From the NCBI GenBank assembly GCA_937920105.1, contig CALETH010000034.1, positions 1 to 49,940 on the forward strand: 49,940 nucleotides of DNA, given 5' to 3'. The stretch's first letter is position 1, and each line of letters opens with the position of its first letter. The translations under genes and the position numbers were made by a program. Origin of the DNA: an uncultured Bacteroidota bacterium (GTDB taxonomy: Bacteria > Bacteroidota > Ignavibacteria > UBA10030 > UBA8401). This document shows, in pieces, positions 1-9,534 of the stretch. The notes beneath the pieces are model-generated. The model was not told the DNA's origin and did no database searches. It saw only the letters and a program-made list of their open reading frames with translations.

Positions 1-55
1 ATCTTCTTTCTTCAACTTTTTTTACAAAAATCAAGGTAGTAACTAGTCAAGCCCC
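1..55. repeat. Left copy of 55-bp terminal inverted repeat
   Basis: Bases 1-55 are the exact reverse complement of bases 49886-49940. After one mismatch a further 10 bases (AAAAAATTAT) also match. Both copies point outward from the window. Fifty-five is a common assembler k-mer length, so the ends probably mark an unresolved multicopy sequence rather than true DNA ends. Read outward, each copy holds TTGACT-N17-TTGTAA, which resembles a promoter. Confidence 0.95.
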
Positions 56-62
56 TAAAAAA

Positions 63-3000
63 TTATGCCATCACATTATCTATAGTTTTGAAAACTTCTT
101 CCATATTAAAGGGCTTGTGAATAACGCCCTTTGCTCCTAATTGATAAACATTATCAATTGCTTTAGGGTCTAAGTATCCGGTAATGAAAATTGTTTTTAC
201 TTGTGGATTTATTTCTTGAAGTTTTTGTAATGCTTGTTCTCCACCCATTCGCGGCATTCCAATATCAGAAATTACTAAATCAATTTCATTTTTGTATTGA
301 GTATATTTTTCTACGGCATCTATTCCATCAACAGCACAAATGACTTTATGTCCATCATCAACAAGAACATCTTCTAACATTGTGCGTAATGTTTCTTCAT
401 CATCAACAACAAGAATGGTATATTTTTTTTCTTGAGGGGTTTTTTGTTTTTGTTGTGATGGCTTTTCTTCTGTATTTTTTTTAGAGATAATTTCTTGAGC
501 AGTGGTAATGGTAGGGAAATAAAATATAAACGCTGTACCTTTTCCTAACTCACTGTGAACCTCTATTATTCCTTCATGGCTTTTCACTATTCCGTGAACA
601 ATAGATAGCCCAAGCCCTGTTCCTTTTCCGATACTTTTTGTTGTATAAAATGGTTCAAAAATTCTCTGCTGAGTTTCTTCGCTCATCCCTGTACCATTAT
701 CACTAATGCGTAGTTGAAGATATTCTTTTATTTCTTCATTGGTATTTTTTCGTTGTGTTGTAGAGAGTTGAAAAAGAATTAATCCGTGATTTGCAACAGC
801 TGGATTATTTTCAATGGCGTCTCGTGCATTAACAGAAAGATTGATAATGATTTGATGCAGTTTATCTACATCACCCATAATCATAACATCTGGTGCATTA
901 TTTTCTAATTGAATGGTAATAGATTTTGGAATGGAATGCTTGAGTAATTTTTGTACTTCTTCTAAAACATCTGCCACACGAACGGGCTGAAGTTTTGCTT
1001 TTTCTGAACGTGCGAACATTAAGAGTTGTTTGGCAATTCCTGCACCACGCTCTGATGCTGATATAATGGTTTCTGCGTATTGAAAAACTTTTTTAGGGTC
1101 GCCATTTTTCATTTTCAATAACTGAGCAGAACCGTTTATCATTGCAAGAACATTGTTGAAATCATGTGCAATGCCTCCCGCTAAAACACCAATGGATTCC
1201 ATTTTTTGTGCGTGGAGAAGTTGTTGTTCCAGACGTTTTTGCTCACTGACATCTCTAAAAACACTCAACATCATTTTTTGGTTTGTTCCAAATTTGATGA
1301 ATGAGTTAGTAACCTCTACAAAAAGTTCTTCTCCATTAAGTAAAGTAATTTTATCCGCCATTCGGAGAGGAATATGTTCTTTTTCGAAGTTTTTTGTGTA
1401 TTCGGTGAGAGGATATGCTGTAGAATGTTGAAGTGAAGGATATGTTTTTCCGATAATTTCATCTTCTTTTAATTTTAACATTTTTGTATAAGCGAAATTT
1501 ACCATCATAATCTTTCCGTCTTTATCTGTTAATCTCATTCCATCAGCAGAATGATTCCATACAGCTCTAAATGCTTCTTCATCTACTTTTCGCTGAATTG
1601 CATTGGCAATGTGCTGAGAAACCATTACTAAAATTTCTTTTTCTCGCTCACCAAAACGAATGTTATCATCATAACTTTGAACAACTAAAGCACCAAAAGT
1701 GTTTTCACCAGTTTTTAATGGAACGCCAATCCAATCTACCGAAGGTGCACCGATTGCCTCTACTTCATCTAATGCAATGAGTTCTTCAAATTTTTCAGGG
1801 GAAGCGAGAAGAAGTTCTCCAGTTCGTAAAACATATTCTGTCAAACCTTTCCCAAATTTTTTTGCTGTAAGCGGTGGTGGGTCATATTCATCAACAAAGT
1901 AGGGGAAGTTGATAAGGTTAGTTGATGAATCATATAAAGCAATATAAAAATTGCCAGCATACATTAAATCCTTTACAATATTATGGATGGAAACATAAAA
2001 CTCATCCATATTAACAACGATGCTGGTTTTTTCTGCGATGTTTTGAAGGGCTGTTTGAAGGTTTTTTGTGTCTTTGCGTTCTGAAATATCAGTAAGTGTT
2101 ACTAAAGTACCAATAATATTTCCATTGGTATCTTTAAATGGTGTGGAATGTGTTTCTATCCAAATTTTCTGTCCATCCTTTCGTGAAAGATAAATTTCAT
2201 TAAGTTTGGGATGGTTATCTGTTTCGTATTTTTTTATGGTATGCCATTGTTCTTCAGATTGAAATATTTCTTTTGCGTGTGTATTAATAATATCGGTATT
2301 GGAACATCCAAGTAATTTTCCAAGACGGGAGTTTGCAAAAAGTACAACATCATCCATACCAGTAATAAATAATCCTTCACCAAGATTTTCTATTACTGTT
2401 CTAAATCGCGCTTCGGATTTTTGTAAAATTTCCTCGGTTCTTTTTCGTTCAGTGATATCAACCACTGTTCCAAGTGTTCCAATAATTTTTCCTGTTTCAT
2501 CTTTTAATGGTGTTGCATTAATGTGTGCCCAAAATCTACTTCCATCTTTTCGCTGATAGGCAATTTCATAAGATTCAGAAACTCCATCTCTACGTCTTTT
2601 ATTTCTCTCTTTCATTTCTTCCCACATTGTTTGTGGTAACAACAATTCATAAACAACGGCACCGAGCATTTCTTGATAGGTGTATCCGACGAGAGAGAGC
2701 AAGCGATTGTTGACGTACAGAATTTTTTCTTCGAGGTCTGTCATAATCAAGCCCTCTCCTAAATTTTCGGAGACAATGCGGAATTTTGTTTCAGATTGTT
2801 GAAGTGTTTGTTCTGTGGCTCGTCTTTCGGTAATATCAAGAAGCGTTCCGTGGATTGCGGGTTTTCCTAAATAGTTAACTGTACTTCCAAAAATTTCTAC
2901 AATGATTTCTTTTTGTTGTTTTGTGATAGCTTTGCATTCATAGTGCAGGGAAGGTGTGTTTTCTATTTCTTGCTTATTGAGGTTTTCTTTCACAGTCTCT

Positions 3001-3461
3001 AATGATTCTGATGAAATTAAACTAAAGATACTCATCCCAACAAGTTCATTTCTTTCATATCCAAAAATATTTGCAAACCCTTGATTTGCAAATACAATTA
3101 TATTGTTTTGCAGAAGATAGACACCAATGTGGGAATTTCTTGCAATATCTTGATAATAGATAGAGATATGAGAGAGAAAAAATTTTGCAATTTTATGGAT
3201 ACTAAAAAATATTATACTTAAGCCAAGAATTTGATTTCCATAACGCCCGAAAAACATCATGACGGTATTTTCATTATTAGGAAAAGTGGTAAAAAGAAGT
3301 TGGGCAAGTATATTTGAATATAGAAGAATGAATCCTATTCCACCAAGCATGAGATATTTCCACATATTTTTTGGAAATATTTTTGCCCCCCAAATTGCAA
3401 AAATTATGAGCGCAATACTTACTAATAAAATTTCTATTATATCTTGTCCGAAAAAACTCAT
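63..3461 (-). CDS. Membrane-bound hybrid histidine kinase with four PAS domains, a GAF domain and a receiver
   Basis: 1132 residues. About three membrane segments lie at the N-terminus (roughly 7-27, 35-57, 75-95), so the sensor is anchored and the rest is cytoplasmic. Then come PAS domains at about 105-215, 220-340 and 347-465, a GAF domain at about 468-625 and a fourth PAS at about 627-745. The HisKA helix has AGGIAHDFNN with phosphoacceptor H766. The HATPase has the N box (N878), the DNGTGM box at 921-926 and GKGTGLGL. The C-terminal receiver has acidic D1020/D1021, phosphoacceptor D1066, T1094 and K1116, so phosphate can pass to the kinase's own receiver. No DNA-binding output domain is present; a partner must lie elsewhere. 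It starts 1 bp after the stop of the prohibitin-like gene, without its own clear ribosome site, implying coupled translation. Signal and target cannot be read from the sequence. Confidence 0.93.
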   Translation of the reverse strand: MSFFGQDIIEILLVSIALIIFAIWGAKIFPKNMWKYLMLGGIGFILLYSNILAQLLFTTFPNNENTVMMFFGRYGNQILGLSIIFFSIHKIAKFFLSHISIYYQDIARNSHIGVYLLQNNIIVFANQGFANIFGYERNELVGMSIFSLISSESLETVKENLNKQEIENTPSLHYECKAITKQQKEIIVEIFGSTVNYLGKPAIHGTLLDITERRATEQTLQQSETKFRIVSENLGEGLIMTDLEEKILYVNNRLLSLVGYTYQEMLGAVVYELLLPQTMWEEMKERNKRRRDGVSESYEIAYQRKDGSRFWAHINATPLKDETGKIIGTLGTVVDITERKRTEEILQKSEARFRTVIENLGEGLFITGMDDVVLFANSRLGKLLGCSNTDIINTHAKEIFQSEEQWHTIKKYETDNHPKLNEIYLSRKDGQKIWIETHSTPFKDTNGNIIGTLVTLTDISERKDTKNLQTALQNIAEKTSIVVNMDEFYVSIHNIVKDLMYAGNFYIALYDSSTNLINFPYFVDEYDPPPLTAKKFGKGLTEYVLRTGELLLASPEKFEELIALDEVEAIGAPSVDWIGVPLKTGENTFGALVVQSYDDNIRFGEREKEILVMVSQHIANAIQRKVDEEAFRAVWNHSADGMRLTDKDGKIMMVNFAYTKMLKLKEDEIIGKTYPSLQHSTAYPLTEYTKNFEKEHIPLRMADKITLLNGEELFVEVTNSFIKFGTNQKMMLSVFRDVSEQKRLEQQLLHAQKMESIGVLAGGIAHDFNNVLAMINGSAQLLKMKNGDPKKVFQYAETIISASERGAGIAKQLLMFARSEKAKLQPVRVADVLEEVQKLLKHSIPKSITIQLENNAPDVMIMGDVDKLHQIIINLSVNARDAIENNPAVANHGLILFQLSTTQRKNTNEEIKEYLQLRISDNGTGMSEETQQRIFEPFYTTKSIGKGTGLGLSIVHGIVKSHEGIIEVHSELGKGTAFIFYFPTITTAQEIISKKNTEEKPSQQKQKTPQEKKYTILVVDDEETLRTMLEDVLVDDGHKVICAVDGIDAVEKYTQYKNEIDLVISDIGMPRMGGEQALQKLQEINPQVKTIFITGYLDPKAIDNVYQLGAKGVIHKPFNMEEVFKTIDNVMA

Positions 3462-3462
3462 A

Positions 3463-4335
3463 TTATTTTGTATCCATTATAATAGGAAGTCCGTCTTTTC
3501 CTGCACCGATAACAACAACCTTTGCATTTGGTGATTGTGCAAGTTTTTCTGTTGCTTCAATACCTTTCCAGCGTAAAAGTTGGTCTGAAATTCCTTGAAC
3601 AACTATTTTTTGAAAATCTGCTATACCTTGTGCTTCGATGCGTTTTCTATCGGCTTCTTGTTTTTCTTTGAGAAGAATAAATTCCATTCGTTGGCTTTCT
3701 TGTTCTGCTTGTAGTTTTGATTCTATTGCTGCTGTTAATCCTATTGGTAGACCAACACGACGTAATGGTGTAGATTCTACAGTAATTCCACGCGGTTCTA
3801 TTGAGGTGCGAATATCGTTCATTATTTGCATTGCAAGATTTTCTCGTTCAGAGGTGTAAAGTGCTTTTGCTTCATAACCGGAAGTTACTCCACGGGTAAC
3901 GGAACGAAATTGTGGTTCTAAAATAACTTTTTCATATTCTTCACCTACTTCTCTATATACTGTTGGTGCTTTTTCTGGATTGAGATGATAAAGAATACTT
4001 ATTTCTAATTGTACGGTGAGACCTTCTTTGGAAGGAACATCCATTGTTTCTTTTACTTCTTGTGTTTGAATGGACATTTTTATGACATTGGAAAATGGAT
4101 TAACAAAATTAATTCCGGACATTAGTGGTTTTGGTGAAACATTTCCAAAAAAATCTACCACACCAACATGTCCTGCTGGAATGACAGTGAAACATTGAAA
4201 AAGTGCTAATCCTGAAAAAAGAAAAAATACAAGAATAAAAATGTAACTTGTTCGAGCATTGGGATTTTGTTTTCGTACGGTACGAAAAACAATAAGAGAA
4301 ATAATAGCAATGAGTATTGCAAAGATGAAAAACAT
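3463..4335 (-). CDS. Prohibitin-like SPFH/Band 7 membrane protein
   Basis: 290 residues with two hydrophobic segments at the N-terminus (about 1-17 and 29-50), then the SPFH domain opening VIPAGHVGVVDFFGNV, typical of prohibitins. A long charged helical region (about 200-250, EQESQRMEFILLKEKQEAD) is the usual coiled coil of the family. Prohibitins form large ring assemblies in the membrane that organise proteases and lipid domains; here this is known of the family and not shown by the sequence. The start is supported by AAGGA about 8 bases upstream of ATG. It is the first gene of a two-gene unit with the hybrid kinase, 1 bp apart, which suggests a membrane-state sensor and a membrane scaffold made together. 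Confidence 0.9.
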   Translation of the reverse strand: MFFIFAILIAIISLIVFRTVRKQNPNARTSYIFILVFFLFSGLALFQCFTVIPAGHVGVVDFFGNVSPKPLMSGINFVNPFSNVIKMSIQTQEVKETMDVPSKEGLTVQLEISILYHLNPEKAPTVYREVGEEYEKVILEPQFRSVTRGVTSGYEAKALYTSERENLAMQIMNDIRTSIEPRGITVESTPLRRVGLPIGLTAAIESKLQAEQESQRMEFILLKEKQEADRKRIEAQGIADFQKIVVQGISDQLLRWKGIEATEKLAQSPNAKVVVIGAGKDGLPIIMDTK

Positions 4336-4431
4336 AGTTATGTTCCTTAGAAAATTATTAAAGTTGTCTCTAATATACTTAAGAGTAAAGCCAAACTCAA
4401 TTTTGAGACAGTGATTATAAATGAAAAAAAT

Positions 4432-4468
4432 CCCTGTAAGAAATTACAGGGATTTTTCTTTTTTTTAC
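4432..4468 (-). terminator. Rho-independent terminator after the TonB receptor gene
   Basis: A perfect 8-bp stem, CCCTGTAA/TTACAGGG (4432-4439 and 4444-4451) with a 4-base loop, has T-runs in both directions. It lies about 30 bp past the stop of the minus-strand TonB receptor and upstream of the prohibitin gene, so it separates the two units. Confidence 0.85.
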
Positions 4469-4481
4469 TACAATAAGAAAA

Positions 4482-7223
4482 TTATAATTCCACACTTAAT
4501 TTTGTGTAGTAATATGCACCAGTAAATCCGAACGGTGAGTAGACACTGTACGGTAATGAAAGTCCATTAAAGAAATCATAGGGAACAAGAATAAATTTAT
4601 CTGGATATACATTAAAGATATTTGAACCGCCAACTGCAACGCGAAGTTTTTCAAAAAATGTGTATGACACATCTATATCGGTAAGCCATTTTGCAGAAAA
4701 TGTTTGGTCAAATTCTGCGATATCATAATTGTATGGTTCAAATACAGAGCCATAACGAGTTTCGCGAAGTGTAACAGCAAATTTATCTATAGTGTAATTA
4801 AGTGAAAGATTGATATTATCTTTTGGTTGTCCTTTTTCCAATCTTTTTTGCTCTAATTCTCCAAACAAACTTAATCCTGCTAATTGTGTTGGTGGCTCGC
4901 TAATGCGAGTAATTTTATTTTCTGTCATATTGTATGAACCGGTAAAACGAAGAATTCCGGATTCATTAAGATTTAATGCATAGTGAAGAACAAAATCCCA
5001 ACCGGAAGTTTTGGTATCTATTGCATTGGTGAAGAAACGTGCTGCACCAACTCCATATTTTAACAAATATGTATTAGTAATTGCGGTATCACTTTCACCA
5101 CCAAAATTTTCAGAAAGAATAATTCTATCTTTTACATCAACATTGTAATAATCTACAGTAACGGAAAAATTATCTATTGGTTGAATACCAATTCCTGCAC
5201 TAATGTTCACAGATTTTTCTGCTTTTAATGATGTTGCTCCTAATTCTTTTGCTGGGTCGCTGCTTACAGGAAATGTACCTATATCTACAGGATTTCCACC
5301 AGGAAAATCTGTGGAGGTAGAAGAATAATATTGTTGCACCATTGATGGTGCACGGAAACCAGTGCTTGCTGCACCACGAATTGAAAATCCGGAAATAGGT
5401 TCAATCCGCACAGCAAGTTTTCCATCAATAGTGGAACCAAAATCGCTATAGTTTTCTGCTCTACCTGCAACACTTACCAATAATTGTTCAATGGGTTTAT
5501 TTTCTAAATCTATGTAGAATGCAATGTTATTACGAGATTCATTTGATGCATCTGATGGTTTATATCCAGGAAATACTTGTGAACCGGCAGCAGCGGGTTC
5601 TCCAACATGTGGTCCATCAAGAATGGGAACACCACCATTTTTCCATGAGGCATCTTCTCCGGCTTTTTGTACATAATTATCAATTCTAAATTCTAAACCA
5701 GTTGCAAAATTTAATGGAGAGAATGAACCAATATCAAATGTTTTTAAAATATCAATATTTGCTGTTGTTTGATTAAAACCAACACTACCAGCATAAAATT
5801 CTGTTGGAGAATTTACTCCATAGGATGCATTCAAACTATTTTTTATATCAAAGCGGAAAGAGTTTGTTCCATATTGTGCACTTAAATCCCATAACCATCC
5901 ACCAACATCACCTTTTGCACCAAGTGCGAAAGAACCATCAACAATAGTTGAGAATATAAGGGGAAGAAATCCATCCGGATAAATTGCTCGTACATTTCTT
6001 TTATCTAAAGAAGGACGATAAAATCCACCGCTTTCACCTTTTCTATAAGTAAATCCACCAAATGAGTACACAGTTACACCATCTGTTGGTAATGAGCCAT
6101 TCATAAAAACTCCAAACTCTTGAGTTTTTGGGTCACCAAAGCGAAATGAATTTCTATTAAAGGTACTTTCTTTTGCATCTAAGGTCCATCCAGTAGGAAG
6201 AATAGTTGGTTCACCAGTAATTGGGTCAACATCACCAATTGTTCTATCATCAAGATTTGGATTTTCTGCACCAATAATTGCTTTTACTCCAGCACTATCA
6301 GCAAAATATTGTTGGCGTTTATCATTACCGGCTCTGTTTGTTGCAGCACGAGATTTTACCATTCCACTAAAATTCACATATCCACCATCACCTAATTCCA
6401 TTCCATGGTTTCCGTTGACTTCAACAGTTAATCCATCGCCTTCTCCAGTTTGTCCAACAGAAGAGGAGAATGTAGTTTTATAATCAGATTTTAAAATGAT
6501 GTTGATAACTCCAGCGATTGCATCAGAACCGTATTGTGCGGCTGCACCATCGCGTAAAATTTCTATGCGTTCAATGGCATTGGCTGGGATTGCGTTGAAA
6601 TCTACACCTACTGTTCCGCGACCAACGGTTGCATTAACGTTGAGCATTGCACTGGTGTGGCGTCGTTTTCCGTTGATGAGAACAAGCACTTGGTCTGGAC
6701 CCAATCCGCGTAATGTTGCAGGACGAGTGTGGTCTGTTCCATCCATAATTGCCGGGCGTGGAAAGTTAAATGATGAGGAAAGCATTTGAATAATTTGGCT
6801 TGTTTCGGTTAAGCCGGATTGTTTTATTTCTGCAGCGGAAAGAACATCAACAGGAACTGGTGCATCTACAACGGTACGTTCGTTACTGCGTGTTCCCACA
6901 ACGATGACTTCATCTGTTCCAATTAAATCTTCTGCAAGAGAAAAATCTTTTATAATATTTTCTTGAGCAATAGTGATTTCTTCTTTTACTGTTTTGTAAC
7001 CTACTAAACTTACGCGAAGTTCATATATTCCTGCATTCAGTCGTAATTGGTAAGAACCGTCTGCTTGAGATGTTGTTCCGATTTGTGTTCCGATAACAGT
7101 AATGTTTGCTCCTGGGAGAGTTTGATTTTTGCTATCAACAATTTTTCCTTGGATTTGTGTTTGGGCTATAATATTTGCTGTGACACTTATTGCAAGGAGA
7201 AAAAAGATGAAAATGTTTTTCAT
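4482..7223 (-). CDS. TonB-dependent outer-membrane receptor with N-terminal carboxypeptidase-regulatory-like domain
   Basis: 913 residues from the ATG chosen here. An upstream in-frame start at 7316 would add 31 residues, but MKNIFIFFLLAISVTANIIAQ is a clean signal peptide and AAGG lies upstream of its ATG. After the signal peptide come a CarboxypepD_reg-like domain (about 22-105; GKIVDSKNQTLPGANITV), a plug domain (GLGPDQVLVLINGKRRH, then AIERIEILRDGAAAQYGSDAIAGVINI) and a long 22-strand type barrel ending in ...YYTKLSVEL. The protein should import a substrate across the outer membrane using TonB energy. The substrate is unknown: no SusD partner or transport genes are adjacent. Transcribed alone, with a CRP-like site in its leader and a terminator behind it. 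Confidence 0.93.
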   Translation of the reverse strand: MKNIFIFFLLAISVTANIIAQTQIQGKIVDSKNQTLPGANITVIGTQIGTTSQADGSYQLRLNAGIYELRVSLVGYKTVKEEITIAQENIIKDFSLAEDLIGTDEVIVVGTRSNERTVVDAPVPVDVLSAAEIKQSGLTETSQIIQMLSSSFNFPRPAIMDGTDHTRPATLRGLGPDQVLVLINGKRRHTSAMLNVNATVGRGTVGVDFNAIPANAIERIEILRDGAAAQYGSDAIAGVINIILKSDYKTTFSSSVGQTGEGDGLTVEVNGNHGMELGDGGYVNFSGMVKSRAATNRAGNDKRQQYFADSAGVKAIIGAENPNLDDRTIGDVDPITGEPTILPTGWTLDAKESTFNRNSFRFGDPKTQEFGVFMNGSLPTDGVTVYSFGGFTYRKGESGGFYRPSLDKRNVRAIYPDGFLPLIFSTIVDGSFALGAKGDVGGWLWDLSAQYGTNSFRFDIKNSLNASYGVNSPTEFYAGSVGFNQTTANIDILKTFDIGSFSPLNFATGLEFRIDNYVQKAGEDASWKNGGVPILDGPHVGEPAAAGSQVFPGYKPSDASNESRNNIAFYIDLENKPIEQLLVSVAGRAENYSDFGSTIDGKLAVRIEPISGFSIRGAASTGFRAPSMVQQYYSSTSTDFPGGNPVDIGTFPVSSDPAKELGATSLKAEKSVNISAGIGIQPIDNFSVTVDYYNVDVKDRIILSENFGGESDTAITNTYLLKYGVGAARFFTNAIDTKTSGWDFVLHYALNLNESGILRFTGSYNMTENKITRISEPPTQLAGLSLFGELEQKRLEKGQPKDNINLSLNYTIDKFAVTLRETRYGSVFEPYNYDIAEFDQTFSAKWLTDIDVSYTFFEKLRVAVGGSNIFNVYPDKFILVPYDFFNGLSLPYSVYSPFGFTGAYYYTKLSVEL

Positions 7224-7254
7224 GAAAAACCTTTTTATAAATGGATAAAATATT

Positions 7255-7274
7255 GTTGTGATGTGAATCACAAC
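7255..7274. promoter_or_regulatory. CRP/FNR-type palindrome upstream of the TonB receptor
   Basis: GTTGTGAT-gtga-ATCACAAC is a perfect 8-bp inverted repeat and contains TGTGA-N6-TCACA, the classic consensus for CRP-family regulators. It lies about 31 bp upstream of the receptor start codon at 7223, in the divergent region shared with secD. Binding is inferred only from the match. Confidence 0.55.
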
Positions 7275-7499
7275 GTGAATGGTGTGTAGTATGGAAATTT
7301 TTTTATAAAAAAACAAGAGGGAAAGGAGGTAATTGATAAATGTTTTTTGTTAAAAAATTCAAACAATTATTTTTTTCTAATAGTTGTTTAATGTAAAATG
7401 ATTAAAAAGAAAGTTATTTCTTTGGTTGATTTTTTTCGCACTTTGCCGTATATTTTCTTTCTTACAAAAAATAACCATTAAATTTAGCGGAGAGTTGTT

Positions 7500-9395
7500 G
7501 TGAAAAAATACCGAGGCAAATTAGCACTCATTCTTCTTACACTTTTTCTTGCCTTATACTTTTTATATCCCACCTATCAATCATACAATTTTGATAAAAC
7601 CATTTCGCAACATAGAGGAGAAGATAGTGTTGCCTACATTCAAACCAATGAAAAATCCATTCGTGAAGCACGCGCAAAACGCATTAAATTAGGCTTGGAT
7701 TTACAGGGCGGAATGCGTGTTGTATTGGAAGTGAATATCATCAAAATGTTGGAAACCATGGCAAAAAATAAAGATGAACAATTTACAACACTTCTTACTC
7801 AAGTAGAAAAAATTGCCCAAACCAGCGATGAGAATGTGGTAGATATTTTTCAGAAAAAATTTGAAGAACAAGGAATTCGTTTAAGCCGATATTATGGAAC
7901 ACTTCGCGAAACCAATGAAGAAATTTTAAAAAATCTTCGCGATGAATCTGATAAAGCTGTTGATAGAGCGATGGAAATTATTCGTAATCGTATAGACCAA
8001 TACGGTGTTTCCGAACCAAGTATTCAAAAACAAGGTGGAAGAAGAATAGTTGTGGAACTTCCCGGTGTTTCTAAAGAAGAAGAAGTTCGTCAACTTTTAC
8101 AAGGAACTGCTTTATTAGAATTTAAGTTGATGAAAGAACCAGACATCATTTACAAAACGATGCAAGCCATAGATACCTATCTTGCTTCTCAAGGTTTTTC
8201 TGATTCTCTTAAAACATCTTCTAAAGATACTAATGTTACAAAAAATTCTTTATTAGAATTAGAATCTGCAAAAAATGAATCAAAAAAAGATTCTTCAAAA
8301 TCCGCATTACCAACGGGAGAAAAATCCGAAGCAGAATTAGCAAAAGAACATCCATTTCTCTTTTTAGTACGTCCTAACCAACAAGGAACAGGAGAAGGAT
8401 ATGTTACTGAAAATGACCGTGCAAAAGTAGATAGAATTTTACGTCGTATAGATGTGCAAAAACTTCTTCCTGCAGATATGGATTTTTATTGGATGTCTAA
8501 ACCATTTATAAGTGAAGGAGTAAAAGTTTATACATTATTAGGATTGAAAAAAACTCCTGAACTTACCGGAAAAGTTATTGTGAATGCTCGTGCTAATATA
8601 GACCCCAATATGAATCAACCCATCGTAACAATGGAAATGAATAATGATGGCTCTCGAGAGTGGGCAAGAATTACCGGAGCAAACATTAACAAACGTATGG
8701 CAATTGTTTTGGATAATGCAGTTTTTTCCGCTCCAAAAATTAACGGAAAAATTTCTGGTGGACGCTCTCAAATTGAAGGAATGGAAAATATCGAAGAAGC
8801 ACGATTATTAGAAATTATCCTCAAAGCTGGTGCCTTGCCTGCTCCAGTAGATATTATAGAGCAACGCAGTGTTGGTCCGTCATTAGGAGAAGATTCCATT
8901 CAAGCCGGAAGAAATTCATTTCTTTATGCTTTGGCAATCACTGTTTTATTTATGATAGTGTATTATAGAATGGGTGGAGTAGTTGCGAATATTGGTTTGT
9001 TCTTCAATGTTATTTTTGTTTTTGCAATTCTTGCTGCCTTTGGTGGAACGCTGACACTTCCCGGTATCGCAGGTATCGTGCTCACCATTGGTATGGCAGT
9101 AGATGCCAATGTTCTTATTTTTGAACGTGTGCGTGAAGAACTTGCAACGGGTAAAACTCTTCGTGTTGCTATTGATGCTGGATATGCAAAAGCCTTTAGT
9201 GCAATTCTTGATGCTAACATCACGACATTTTTTAGTGGTATAGTACTCTTCCAATTTGGAACAGGACCAGTTCAAGGTTTTGCATTAACGTTGATGATGG
9301 GTGTTACAGCAAATATGTTCACCGCAATTTTTATTACACGAGTTATTTTTAATTTGATGTTGGAAAAACAAAAAACAACAATTAGTTTTGGGTAA
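7500..9395 (+). CDS. secD: Protein translocase subunit SecD
   Basis: 631 residues, GTG start with GGAG about 7 bases upstream. One N-terminal membrane helix (about 8-24) precedes the conserved LGLDLQGG motif (64-71). The large periplasmic P1 domain follows, then five more membrane helices containing GMAVDANVLIFERVREEL, the SecD/SecF signature. Together with SecF it forms the proton-driven complex that pulls proteins out of the SecYEG channel on the periplasmic side. Residues about 234-282 are a Lys/Ser/Glu-rich, low-complexity insertion in P1. secF follows after 139 bp that carry repeat hairpins. Confidence 0.97.
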   Translation: MKKYRGKLALILLTLFLALYFLYPTYQSYNFDKTISQHRGEDSVAYIQTNEKSIREARAKRIKLGLDLQGGMRVVLEVNIIKMLETMAKNKDEQFTTLLTQVEKIAQTSDENVVDIFQKKFEEQGIRLSRYYGTLRETNEEILKNLRDESDKAVDRAMEIIRNRIDQYGVSEPSIQKQGGRRIVVELPGVSKEEEVRQLLQGTALLEFKLMKEPDIIYKTMQAIDTYLASQGFSDSLKTSSKDTNVTKNSLLELESAKNESKKDSSKSALPTGEKSEAELAKEHPFLFLVRPNQQGTGEGYVTENDRAKVDRILRRIDVQKLLPADMDFYWMSKPFISEGVKVYTLLGLKKTPELTGKVIVNARANIDPNMNQPIVTMEMNNDGSREWARITGANINKRMAIVLDNAVFSAPKINGKISGGRSQIEGMENIEEARLLEIILKAGALPAPVDIIEQRSVGPSLGEDSIQAGRNSFLYALAITVLFMIVYYRMGGVVANIGLFFNVIFVFAILAAFGGTLTLPGIAGIVLTIGMAVDANVLIFERVREELATGKTLRVAIDAGYAKAFSAILDANITTFFSGIVLFQFGTGPVQGFALTLMMGVTANMFTAIFITRVIFNLMLEKQKTTISFG

Positions 9396-9409
9396 CATTT
9401 TTTAAAAGT

Positions 9410-9483
9410 TGTCATGCCCGAATGTTGTTATCGGGCATCCACAAAAAAAATAGATTCCCGCTAAAAACATGCGGGAATGACAT
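9410..9483. repeat. REP-like hairpins between secD and secF
   Basis: Two adjacent hairpins: ATGCCCGA...TCGGGCAT (9414-9436 region) and ATTCCCGC...GCGGGAAT (9453-9479 region), the latter ending in GACA. The ATTCCCGC/GCGGGAAT core recurs at 40938-40991 and in related forms near 10811, 14881 and 18758. It sits inside the secD-secF unit, so it is not an obvious terminator: no T-run follows it. Confidence 0.8.
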
Positions 9484-9534
9484 TGCGAAAATAGAAAATT
9501 ATTAAATTTTAGATGAAGGAGTTATAATTACGAT

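Noticed and set aside
7224..7316. 31-residue N-terminal extension of the TonB receptor
   Set aside because: It would place extra sequence before a clean signal peptide and run through the CRP-like palindrome.
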